This document shows positions 23,675-31,321 of a DNA stretch of 36,055 nucleotides, piece by piece. The notes beneath the pieces were generated by a model, which was not told the origin of the DNA, made no database searches, and saw only the letters and a list, made by a program, of their open reading frames with translations. Positions within the stretch are counted from its first letter, which is position 1; each line of letters begins with the position of its first letter. The position numbers and the translations under genes were made by a program. Location of the stretch: the NCBI GenBank assembly GCA_001898415.1, contig MKTU01000062.1, positions 1-36,055 on the forward strand, written 5' to 3'. The stretch comes from Rhodanobacter sp. 67-28. Lineage in GTDB: Bacteria; Pseudomonadota; Gammaproteobacteria; Xanthomonadales; Rhodanobacteraceae.

Positions 23675-25933
23675 TCAGGGCTTCGGGTGCGGCGTGCGCA
23701 CCGCTGCCGTGACGGGCGCCGGAGTGCTGGCGTCGACCTGCATGATCTGCGCGATGCGCGTCGCGAAGGCGGGGTTTTCCGGGTAATCCACGCGGGCACG
23801 CCGCAGGATCGCCAGCAGCGCCGGGTCGCGGTAACCGGCATTCCAGAGGCGCTCGATCAGCAGCCTTGCTTCGGCATTTTTCTGCAGGCCAAGCAACGCC
23901 TCGACCTGCAGCGCGAGCAGGCGCGGATCGTCCTTGCCGTCCTTCACCGATTGGCTCGCCTCCCATGCCTCCTCGCGCAGCCGTCGTGTCGCTGCTGCGT
24001 CGCTGGCGGTGTCGGCGAGCAGCAGCTTCGCGGACAGCGTATCCAGCACCAGGCCGCGGTCATCCGGTTCCTTGGCGAGTAACGGTTGCAGGATGTTCAT
24101 GGCGACCTGCACCTGCGCCTGCGCCGCCGCGGACTGTCCGCCGGCAAATGATTGCGCGGCCTGCTCGCTGCGTGCCGCGGCGTCAATCTGCTGCCATGTA
24201 ACGTTTGCTGGATCCTGTCGAGTGAGCCTGGACAGGATGGCCAGCGCTTGTGCGGCCAGCGTCCGTGCCGCCGGCAGGTCCCCGTGCAGGCGTTTCAGGC
24301 GGCTCAATTGCACGAGATAGAGCGCCGATTTTGCCTGAAAGCCGGTTTGCGTCGGCGCGATCGCGATCAGCTGGGCGGCGATGTCGACCGCCTGCTGGAG
24401 GTCGCGGATGCCCGCGTCGACGTCGCCGGTCAGGGCCAGCGTGCGGCCTAGGATCGCGCGCACCCGCAGCATGTTTTCGCGCTGGTCATTGTTCTTGGGG
24501 TCGGCGGCGGCAAGCCGGGTTTCGATCGCGTCGTCGGCGTGGTACTCGGCGATCGCCTCTGCCAGATCGCCACGCTGCAAGGCCAGCTTGCCGAGATTGT
24601 TGTGTGCAATCCCCAATGCAGCCGACCAATCAGTGTTGACGGGATTGGCCGCGACCAACCCGCGACCCAGTGCCAACGCGTTCCGGTAGGCGCTGGCGGC
24701 GGCGGCCGGCTGCCCGCGTGCTTCCAGCACGTGACCGATATTGCTGTTGACGTTCAGCAGTTCGAACTTCAGCGACAGGTCATTGCCGGCACGCGCCTGT
24801 GCCTGCTGCAGCACGTTCTGCGCGGATTCGAAATCCCGCCAGGCGGCGTCCAGCTTGCCCTGATACCAGTCGGTCATGCCGACGAAGGACCACGACCGGG
24901 CATGGGCGACCTGCCGCGCCGCGTCGCCGGGTGCTTCCTCGGCGAGGCGCCCGGACAGCTGCAGGGCTGCCCGATACGACTCCATCGCGCCGGACAGGTT
25001 GCCTTGATCCAGGCGCACGCTGCCGATCTTCTCCAGTGCCTTGGCGCGCTGCTCCAGGGTCTCGTCGGTGACATCCGTGGCCGGCAGCGACTGGAAGTAG
25101 GCCATCGCTTTGTCGTCGACGCTCTGCATGATGTCCAGCCGGGCTGCTTGCGCCAGCTTGTCGTTCAGATCGCCGAGCATGAAGCCGACCAGGGCCTCGG
25201 CCTGCTTCTGCCGGCGCTGCGCGGCCTGGCTGGCTTCCACCGCGGCGTGGCGCGAAACGATGGCGAGGACCGCCAGCGTGGTGGTCACCGTCATCACGGT
25301 CACTGCCAGTGCCGCCACCATCGTCATCCGCCGCGCGCGCCGCCGCAGCTCGCGCTGCTTGAGCATGTCGAAGCCCACGCCGAGCATCCCGGCGATCAGT
25401 TTCAGCTTGGCGTTCGCCTTGCCGTCCTTGTCCGGGCGGGCGTCGGCGGCGATGGGCTCGGCGCGTTGCGTGGCGAGCAGGCCGGTGGCGTCGAGCTCGA
25501 AGCGCAGCGCGGGGGCGAAACATTCCTCCGCCTCGCGGCCGGGCAGGTCGCTGGCGTTCGGTTCGCCGTCCACGATCAGGCAAAGGATCCGCTCGTCACG
25601 ACCGAGGCGCTTGTACGCCAGCACTTCCTCGCTCACCCAGTGCGACGCCGCCGAATGCGGCGAGCAGATCACGATCAGGTTGGCCGATTGCTCCAGCGCC
25701 TCGATGATCTTGCGGCCGAGGTCGTGTGCGGTGGCCAGTTCGTCGCGGTCGCGGAAGATCGGCGTGAGGCGTTTCGGGATGGGGCCGGTCGTGGTGATCT
25801 GCCCGACCAGGCGTTTCGGCACCGCATAGGTTTCCAGCGCCTTGTGGAGCCAGTCGGCCCAGGTCTTGTCCTGGTGGCTGTAGCTGATGAAGGCGTAATA
25901 CCGGAACCCTGGTGATCCCGTGCCCTGCGTCAT
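23675..25933 (-). CDS. TIR-domain protein with membrane helix and TPR repeats
   Basis: 752 residues. TIR domain ~10-150: YYAFISYSHQDKTWADWLH, KRLTPIFRDRDEL, IVICSPHSAASHWVSEEV (Glu102/103 is the likely catalytic Glu of NAD-consuming TIRs) and ILCLIVDGEP. Residues ~204-227 form one membrane helix flanked by RRRARR. The rest (~235-735) is TPR-like helical repeats (RLDQGNLSGAMESYRAALQL, LGKLALQRGDLAEAIAEYH). TIR enzymes of this kind cut NAD+ or make cyclic ADP-ribose-type signals; TPRs sense partners. ATG 25933 was chosen; GTG 25945 adds four residues. It is the first gene of the TIR/tag/SLOG cluster. Confidence 0.85.
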   Translation of the reverse strand: MTQGTGSPGFRYYAFISYSHQDKTWADWLHKALETYAVPKRLVGQITTTGPIPKRLTPIFRDRDELATAHDLGRKIIEALEQSANLIVICSPHSAASHWVSEEVLAYKRLGRDERILCLIVDGEPNASDLPGREAEECFAPALRFELDATGLLATQRAEPIAADARPDKDGKANAKLKLIAGMLGVGFDMLKQRELRRRARRMTMVAALAVTVMTVTTTLAVLAIVSRHAAVEASQAAQRRQKQAEALVGFMLGDLNDKLAQAARLDIMQSVDDKAMAYFQSLPATDVTDETLEQRAKALEKIGSVRLDQGNLSGAMESYRAALQLSGRLAEEAPGDAARQVAHARSWSFVGMTDWYQGKLDAAWRDFESAQNVLQQAQARAGNDLSLKFELLNVNSNIGHVLEARGQPAAAASAYRNALALGRGLVAANPVNTDWSAALGIAHNNLGKLALQRGDLAEAIAEYHADDAIETRLAAADPKNNDQRENMLRVRAILGRTLALTGDVDAGIRDLQQAVDIAAQLIAIAPTQTGFQAKSALYLVQLSRLKRLHGDLPAARTLAAQALAILSRLTRQDPANVTWQQIDAAARSEQAAQSFAGGQSAAAQAQVQVAMNILQPLLAKEPDDRGLVLDTLSAKLLLADTASDAAATRRLREEAWEASQSVKDGKDDPRLLALQVEALLGLQKNAEARLLIERLWNAGYRDPALLAILRRARVDYPENPAFATRIAQIMQVDASTPAPVTAAVRTPHPKP

Positions 25934-26095
25934 GACATCCGGCACTCCCGTGCCTGGTCATGCAGTCCCTTGCGGGTTGTCCCCGCGTCGAGACGGCCGG
26001 CAGCAGCTCAATCACTACCGTGTCGGTGGTCTGTGCGTCGGCGCAACATAGCACCAATCATGAGAACTGCGTCACACTTTTCGGCACGCCGCGCC

Positions 26096-26121
26096 GGGTG
26101 GCGGGGTGGCGGGGTGGCGGG
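26096..26121 (+). repeat. G-quadruplex-type GGGGTGGC tandem repeat
   Basis: GGG-TGGC-GGGG-TGGC-GGGG-TGGC-GGG, four G tracts with equal 4-base loops, made of an 8-bp unit repeated three times. It lies in the 259-base space between the penicillin-acylase stop and the TIR gene. The same gap has perfect GC palindromes at 26132-26141 (CCCCGCGGGG) and 26163-26178 (GCCCGGGC twice), and nothing else I can name. Confidence 0.7.
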
Positions 26122-26192
26122 AGCCATGCCGCCCCGCGGGGGCGACGCGCCGGACCTGCGAGGCCCGGGCGCCCGGGCATGCGAGGTCGTGG

Positions 26193-28610
26193 TCAGCCGG
26201 CTTCCGGTTGCAGCGTCAGCGTGTGCGTGGCCTGGCCCGGCAGCAGCGGAGTGGGACGCCCCTGAACCCAGTCCTGGTGCCCTGCGCCGAAGAACGGCGA
26301 GAGCGGGTTGTCGCTCTGGCCGCCGGGCATTTCCAGAATGCCGCGGTCTTCGTGGCCGGGGGAGACGTCGAGCCGTTCGGAGGCGCCGAAGCCCGGTACC
26401 GCCACGCGCGGCATGTTGTGGTCGCCGGGCAGCGGCTGGTCGGGCATGTCGATGAAGCGCGCCAGCCATGCGGGCAGGGCGGCGGCCAGCGGATGCCTGA
26501 TGTCGCTGCGATTGATCTCGCCCCAGTGGCGCGCGGCGAGGCCGCCGGGTTGCCGGTCGAGCTGCCGCGCCACCTGGAGCGCGGAGTCGGCGAGCAGGGC
26601 AGGCCAGTCGGGGTACTTCGGATCGAGCAGCCAGTCGGGTCGCGCGTGGATCAGCATCCACACCGCCGCTTCCGGGCTGTGTTCGCCGGGCCAGCGGAAA
26701 TCCGCATGGCGTTGTTTCACCCGCGCGACGAACGGCGCCAGCACCGCCTGGCTGACCTGCGTGCGGAAAGCGCGCACCAGCCGGTAGTCAACGCTGTCGA
26801 CGGCGGCGCGGCCGCGCCAGTGGCGGGTGAGCCGGCTCATTCGCTGCAGCAGCGGGTCGTGGCTGTCGGCCAGTGTGTGTTGCAGCAGCGCCTGCCAGCG
26901 GGTGAGGAACAGCGCGTGGTCGTCGAGCTGGATGTCGAGCAGGTCGCCGGGTGTGAAGCTGGCGCGCGCGTGCAGGTCGTCGCGGATCTGCTGCGCGCGC
27001 GCGCCGAGATCGTGCCCGCCGTTGCCGAGCAGGCTCAGCGCGGCGCCGTCGACGGTGCGGTTGTTGGCGGTCCACAGTCTGCCGTCGGCGGGGTTCTCGA
27101 TGCGCGGGTACTGCGCGGGCGCGGCCCAGCCCTGCCAGCCGATGCCGGACGCGGACCAGTCCGACGGCAGCAGCGGGTCGATGCCCACGCGCAGCGGGAT
27201 GCTGTTGCCGGCGATGGTCCAGCCAATGCTGCCGCTGCTGTCGGCCACCAGCAGGTTCTGCGGCGGCATGCCCAGGGTGGGTGCGAGCTGCAGCGCGTCG
27301 GCCACGTTCGCCACTTGCTCCATCCGCAGCAGGCCGAGGTTGTAGCTGCGTGGCTGTTGCGCGATCCAGGCCAGCGCCAGCGGCGTGCCGTCGGTGTCGG
27401 TGGCCATGATCGGGCCCCAGCGGGTGTCCTCCACTTTCAGGATGGTGTCGGGCTGGCCCTTGACCTGGATGTGCTCGTCGTGGGTTTCCAGCGCGGCCCA
27501 GCCGTCAGGCACCTTGTAGCGCGTGGAATCGGCCGGATCACGCCGCACGCGCACCCAGTCGGCCCAGTCGCCGTAGCTGTTGGTGAAGCCCCAGGCGACC
27601 TGGCCGTTGGAGCCGGCGATGATCGCCGGCGTGCCGGGCAGGCTGACGCCGTTGACGTCGCGCCGGCCGTGCGGTGCGCCGGCGTCGGGATAGCGCAAGC
27701 GGGCGCGGAACCAGATGTTGGGTACGCGCAAGGCCAGGTGCATGTCGTTGGCCAGCATTGCCGCGCCGTTGCCGGTGAGCCACCCGGCCACGGCGAAGTT
27801 GTTGCTGCCGGGGCGTGGCGCATCCAGCGCGGGTGCCACCGCGGCGGCCAGGCCCGCGGTGGCCGCATTGGCCGGCAACTGGCGCAGGTCCAGCACGTCC
27901 GCGCCGGGCACCACTGGCGAACGCGACAAGCGCCCGCGCAGCGGCGCCTCCCAGTCGGGGTCGGGCGCGAGCAGGAAATCCACCAGCGATGCCGGCAGCA
28001 CGTCGCGCATCTGGGCAAGGCGCAACTCGCGCTCGTTGCGCCCGCCGCTGTTGAGGTCCAGGTACATCGCCGCGATGACCAGGGCGCTGTCCTGCGGCTG
28101 CCACGGCTGCGGCTGGCTGCCCAGCAGCAGGTATTCCCACGGCCGCACGCGCAGGTCGGCCAGCCCCGCGTTGACGCCGGCGGCGTAGCGGCGCAGCACG
28201 TCCTTCTGCGCCGGCGGCATCGCGGCCCATGCCGCGTCGACCACCGCGCGCAGGCGATGGCGGCGATGGTCGAGATCCACCGGCAGCGCCGCCGGCCCCA
28301 CCAGCGCGGCCAGCTCGCCCGCACTCGCGCGGCGCATCAGGTCCATCTGGAAAAAGCGCTCCTGTGCGTGCACGTAACCCATCGCCCAGGTGACATCGGC
28401 GCGGTTGCCGCCTTCGATGGTGACCGTGCCCAGCGCGTCGCGGCTGATCGTCACCGGCGCCTGCAGCGCCGCCACCGCGCGCGTGCCGTCGAGCCGCGCG
28501 CGACCGCCGGCGAGCAGCCACCACGCCGCGGCGAAGGCAACCAGCAGCAAGGCCAGCAGGCTCGCCAGGACGGCGCGTGCGATGCGCCAGGAGCGTGAGG
28601 TCAAGGGCAT
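26193..28610 (-). CDS. Penicillin acylase family (Ntn) hydrolase
   Basis: 805 residues, the usual size for a penicillin/AHL acylase precursor. A signal-anchor (residues ~9-30) leads it to the periplasm. Alpha part: VTISRDALGTVTIEGGNRAD, MGYVHAQERFFQMDLMRR. The autoprocessing site is PGSNNFAVAG (~residue 242), whose Ser becomes the N-terminal nucleophile of the beta chain. Other signatures are NDMHLALRVPNIWF, WGFTNSYGDWADW and TANNRTVDG. Members cut amide bonds of beta-lactams, acyl-homoserine lactones or lipopeptides; the substrate here is not known. It follows the glycosidase gene by 26 bases, so they likely share an mRNA. Confidence 0.92.
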   Translation of the reverse strand: MPLTSRSWRIARAVLASLLALLLVAFAAAWWLLAGGRARLDGTRAVAALQAPVTISRDALGTVTIEGGNRADVTWAMGYVHAQERFFQMDLMRRASAGELAALVGPAALPVDLDHRRHRLRAVVDAAWAAMPPAQKDVLRRYAAGVNAGLADLRVRPWEYLLLGSQPQPWQPQDSALVIAAMYLDLNSGGRNERELRLAQMRDVLPASLVDFLLAPDPDWEAPLRGRLSRSPVVPGADVLDLRQLPANAATAGLAAAVAPALDAPRPGSNNFAVAGWLTGNGAAMLANDMHLALRVPNIWFRARLRYPDAGAPHGRRDVNGVSLPGTPAIIAGSNGQVAWGFTNSYGDWADWVRVRRDPADSTRYKVPDGWAALETHDEHIQVKGQPDTILKVEDTRWGPIMATDTDGTPLALAWIAQQPRSYNLGLLRMEQVANVADALQLAPTLGMPPQNLLVADSSGSIGWTIAGNSIPLRVGIDPLLPSDWSASGIGWQGWAAPAQYPRIENPADGRLWTANNRTVDGAALSLLGNGGHDLGARAQQIRDDLHARASFTPGDLLDIQLDDHALFLTRWQALLQHTLADSHDPLLQRMSRLTRHWRGRAAVDSVDYRLVRAFRTQVSQAVLAPFVARVKQRHADFRWPGEHSPEAAVWMLIHARPDWLLDPKYPDWPALLADSALQVARQLDRQPGGLAARHWGEINRSDIRHPLAAALPAWLARFIDMPDQPLPGDHNMPRVAVPGFGASERLDVSPGHEDRGILEMPGGQSDNPLSPFFGAGHQDWVQGRPTPLLPGQATHTLTLQPEAG

Positions 28611-28636
28611 GTCGTCATGGGGTGGGTGGTCACGGA

Positions 28637-29455
28637 TCAAGGCTTGGCGAACACGGCAAAGATGCCGGCGTACGGCTTGACCATGAAGGCCGGCGCGCCG
28701 GCGTAGCCCGCGCCGTCCACGTAGATCTGCGAGATGCTGCCGTCCAGGTACAACGCATCGCGGCAATGCAGCTTGTCGCGGAACAGCCGTCCAAACGTGT
28801 GGAAGTTCACCGGCGCCTCGCTCACCGCGAACACCACTTCATGCGGCGACGGCGCGCACACGCCGCTGCGCCACTTGAGGCTGGCCGAGTCGTCGATGAA
28901 CTGCTCGTTGAGCTTGCCGTCGATCAGCAGCATCGGGCCGGACTGGGTCGCCGCCTGCACTGCCTTGTCGTCGGCCTTGAACGCCTCGCTGGTGCGCACC
29001 GCGGCATGGCCGTCCGGGTAGATCGCGAACACGCCATTGGGCAGCAGCGAGAAATTGCCCGATGCGGGATTGCCGTGGACCAGGTTCAGTGGCACCAGCG
29101 TCTTGCCGTCCTCCACGTACAGGCCCAGCGGCGCAAACTTGTGGTCGTAGATGCCGGCGTTGGCCGCGAACAGCAACCGTTGGCCATGTGCCTCGCCCCA
29201 CTGGCGCAGGCTCTCGACGCTGCCGAACGGCTGGCCATCCTGCGGATTGCGCCAGTGCAGGCCCAACTGTTCGCGCTTGAGGTTGATGTGCACGACCCGG
29301 TACTGCTGCCCGGCAAACGCCACCTCGTCGCTGTCCAGCGCCCGCGCCTTCGACGTGCAGCCGGGCAGGGTGAGCAGCAGGCCGAGCAACACCGCGGCCG
29401 GCATCCAGCGGCGGCGGCTTCGGGCGGTCGAGTGGCATGGGATGCGGAAAGTCAT
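28637..29455 (-). CDS. Phosphodiester glycosidase family lipoprotein (NAGPA/DUF2233)
   Basis: 272 residues. After a basic start (ARSRRRW) a lipobox LPGC (Cys33) marks a lipoprotein. The domain has family features: LLFAANAGIYD, PLGLYVEDGK, GVFAIYPDG, QSGPMLLIDGKLN, RSGVCAPSPHEVVFAVSE and ALYLDGSISQIYV. Such enzymes uncover GlcNAc-phosphate-type linkages; the bacterial substrate (exopolymer or cell wall) is not defined. Start at 29455 has a purine-rich stretch too close to the ATG; M18 (29404) is an alternative but would shorten the signal. Divergent from the NUDIX gene with a 118-base shared promoter region. Confidence 0.87.
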   Translation of the reverse strand: MTFRIPCHSTARSRRRWMPAAVLLGLLLTLPGCTSKARALDSDEVAFAGQQYRVVHINLKREQLGLHWRNPQDGQPFGSVESLRQWGEAHGQRLLFAANAGIYDHKFAPLGLYVEDGKTLVPLNLVHGNPASGNFSLLPNGVFAIYPDGHAAVRTSEAFKADDKAVQAATQSGPMLLIDGKLNEQFIDDSASLKWRSGVCAPSPHEVVFAVSEAPVNFHTFGRLFRDKLHCRDALYLDGSISQIYVDGAGYAGAPAFMVKPYAGIFAVFAKP

Positions 29456-29573
29456 CCCCTGATGGTCGCGGCGCAGCGGCGATCGTGCAACCCCGCGCGC
29501 GCAACGTTCTCCCGCCGTGGGTCCGGCACGCCGCCATTCGCCGTTAAACTCGGGTTTTTGCCGCGAGAGCGCG

Positions 29574-30062
29574 ATGCCCTACACGCCGATCGTCGCCACC
29601 CTGGGTTACGTGTTGTCGCCGGATCGCAGGCAGGTGCTGATGATCCACCGCAACACGCGGCCGGACGACCAGCACCTGGGCAAGTACAACGGGCTGGGCG
29701 GCAAGATGGAGCCGGGGGAGGACATCGCCACCTGCATGCGGCGCGAGATCCGCGAGGAGGCCGCGATCGAGTGCGAGTCGATGCGCCTGCGCGGCACGCT
29801 GAACTGGCCCGGCTTCGGCAAGCACGGCGAGGACTGGCTGGGCTTCATCTTCCTGATCGACGCCTGGCGCGGCACGCCGCTGGAATCCAACCACGAGGGC
29901 GCGCTGGAATGGGTGGCGCGCGAGCGGCTGCTGGAGCTCCCCATGTGGGAAGGCGACCGCCACTTCCTGCCGCTGGTGTTCGACGACGACCCGCGGCCGT
30001 TCCACGGCGTGATGCCGTACAAGGACGGCCGCATGCAATCCTGGTCGTTCAGCCGGTTCTGA
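29574..30062 (+). CDS. NUDIX hydrolase (8-oxo-dGTP diphosphatase type)
   Basis: 162 residues, with a complete Nudix box GKMEPGEDIATCMRREIREE (residues ~43-65: G43, E49, R57-E58, E61-E62). KYNGLGGKMEPGE, WLGFIFLIDAWRG and FHGVMPYKDGRM match bacterial 8-oxo-dGTP diphosphatases / MTH1-like enzymes rather than classical MutT. It should hydrolyse oxidised nucleotides. ATG 29574 (MPYTPIVATLGYV) matches relatives; the frame opens at 29517 without support. Confidence 0.92.
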   Translation: MPYTPIVATLGYVLSPDRRQVLMIHRNTRPDDQHLGKYNGLGGKMEPGEDIATCMRREIREEAAIECESMRLRGTLNWPGFGKHGEDWLGFIFLIDAWRGTPLESNHEGALEWVARERLLELPMWEGDRHFLPLVFDDDPRPFHGVMPYKDGRMQSWSFSRF

Positions 30063-30070
30063 AGCGCGCG

Positions 30071-30090
30071 TAGGGCGGGCACTGCCCGCC
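30071..30090. repeat. Short REP-like palindrome between convergent genes
   Basis: TAGGGCGGGC-ACT-GCCCGCC: a 7-bp perfect stem (30074-30080 with 30084-30090). The form GTAGGGCGGGCACTGCCCGCC is a common extragenic repeat in Xanthomonadales. It may end transcription of the NUDIX gene and of lplA. Confidence 0.6.
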
Positions 30091-30113
30091 GACTCTCGCC
30101 GGTGGCGCGACGT

Positions 30114-30890
30114 CTACGCCACGTCGGCCAGCCACGCCTGGCTGGAGAACCGCTCGCGCGCCAGCGCTTCGGCGCGGGCCAGCTCGCCGGCGCGCAGGAC
30201 GTCGTCGGCGAGTCCGTGGCGCTGGCGGAAGGTGGCGATCATCCGCTCGATCACCGCCTCGCGCGGCAGGCCGGTCTGGCTGCGCAACGGGTCGACCCGC
30301 TTGGCTGCGCTGGTGGTGCCCTTGTCGGACAGTTTCTCGCGGCCGATGCGCAGCACGTCGAGCATCTTCACCGCGTCGATGTCGTAAGCCATGGTGACGT
30401 GGTGCAGCACCGCGCCGCCGCGATGCGCCTGCGCGGCGCCGGCGATCTTGCCGCCTGCGGAAGTGATGTCGTTGAGCGGCTGGTACCACGCCTTGATGCC
30501 CAGCGTGGCCAGCGCCTCGATCACCCACTCGTCCATGCACGCATACGCCTGCTGGAACGACAGGCCCTTGATCAGCGACAGCGGCGCGCAGATCGAATAG
30601 GTGATGGTGTTGCCCGGCTCGATGAACATCGCGCCGCCGCCGGAGATCCGCCGCACCACCTCGATGCCGTGGCGCTGCGCGGCCTCCATGTCGACCTCGT
30701 TGCGCAGCGACTGGAAGCGGCCGATGACCACGGCCGAGGAGGCCCATTCCCAGATGCGCAGCGTGGGCGGGCGGTGGCCGGCACCGACCTCGTGCACCAG
30801 CACGTCGTCCAGCGCCATGTGCAGGCTGGGGGATTGCGGCAGCGTGTGGATCAGTTGCCAGTCGTGGTCACGCCATTCGCTGCGCATCAT
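30114..30890 (-). CDS. lplA: Lipoate-protein ligase A, catalytic subunit
   Basis: 258 residues, the N-terminal (large) domain only. Conserved LplA motifs: RRISGGGAMFIEPGNTITYS (~80-99; the RRxSGGGA loop binds the lipoyl-adenylate) and GGKIAGAAQ with catalytic Lys148. HHVTMAYDID and LSDKGTTSAAKRVDPLR follow. It attaches lipoic or octanoic acid to E2 or GcvH proteins. The usual ~90-residue C-terminal accessory domain is missing and is encoded by the gene just before it, whose stop overlaps this start by four bases (ATGA). Confidence 0.92.
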   Translation of the reverse strand: MMRSEWRDHDWQLIHTLPQSPSLHMALDDVLVHEVGAGHRPPTLRIWEWASSAVVIGRFQSLRNEVDMEAAQRHGIEVVRRISGGGAMFIEPGNTITYSICAPLSLIKGLSFQQAYACMDEWVIEALATLGIKAWYQPLNDITSAGGKIAGAAQAHRGGAVLHHVTMAYDIDAVKMLDVLRIGREKLSDKGTTSAAKRVDPLRSQTGLPREAVIERMIATFRQRHGLADDVLRAGELARAEALARERFSSQAWLADVA

Positions 30891-31174
30891 GCGGTGTCTC
30901 CATCCAGGGCGCGGCGCACCGCGATCGCGATCGCCTGCGCCGAAAGGCCGTACATCATCACGTCATGGGCAAGGCCGTGCTCGATGGCTGCGGCGAGCTC
31001 GGTCTCGCCGGCGTTCCACGGCTGGCCCTCCAGCGCGCGGTTGATCGCTACCAGCGCGCTGTCCGGTTCCAGGAAGAAATCCCCGCTCACCTGCACGTCG
31101 GCGAGCCGGTCGTCGCGCACCTGCAGGTCGACCACCACCAGCTTGCCGCCGGGCATCTTGTATTCGCCGTGCAT
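30887..31174 (-). CDS. Lipoate-protein ligase accessory (LplB-like) subunit
   Basis: 95 residues: MHGEYKMPGGKLVVVDLQV, SGDFFLEPDSAL and a C-terminal region WNAGETELAAAIEH. This is the C-terminal domain of lipoate ligases, which forms the separate LplB subunit of bipartite enzymes such as that of Thermoplasma; it is needed for lipoate activation. Good GAGGA before ATG 31174. Coupled to lplA by overlap (ATGA). Confidence 0.87.
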   Translation of the reverse strand: MHGEYKMPGGKLVVVDLQVRDDRLADVQVSGDFFLEPDSALVAINRALEGQPWNAGETELAAAIEHGLAHDVMMYGLSAQAIAIAVRRALDGDTA

Positions 31175-31298
31175 CCATCGTCCTCGTGCCGCCCACTGTC
31201 GTGGCGCGCAACGGGGCAATTTTGCCGCGTTCCGGCGGGCAGGGGAAATCCCGCACGGGTTCCCCTGCAGTCCGCCGGACGAACGTGCCGTGGGCCGG

Positions 31299-31315
31299 TG
31301 CCGCGTGCCGCGGCA
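31299..31315. terminator. 7-bp hairpin just after the phytase stop
   Basis: TGCCGCG-TGC-CGCGGCA, seven bases beyond the phytase stop codon on the minus strand and ~125 bases before the lplB start. No T tract; weak terminator or processing hairpin. The rest of 31175-31321 shows nothing further. Confidence 0.4.
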
Positions 31316-31321
31316 GGAACC

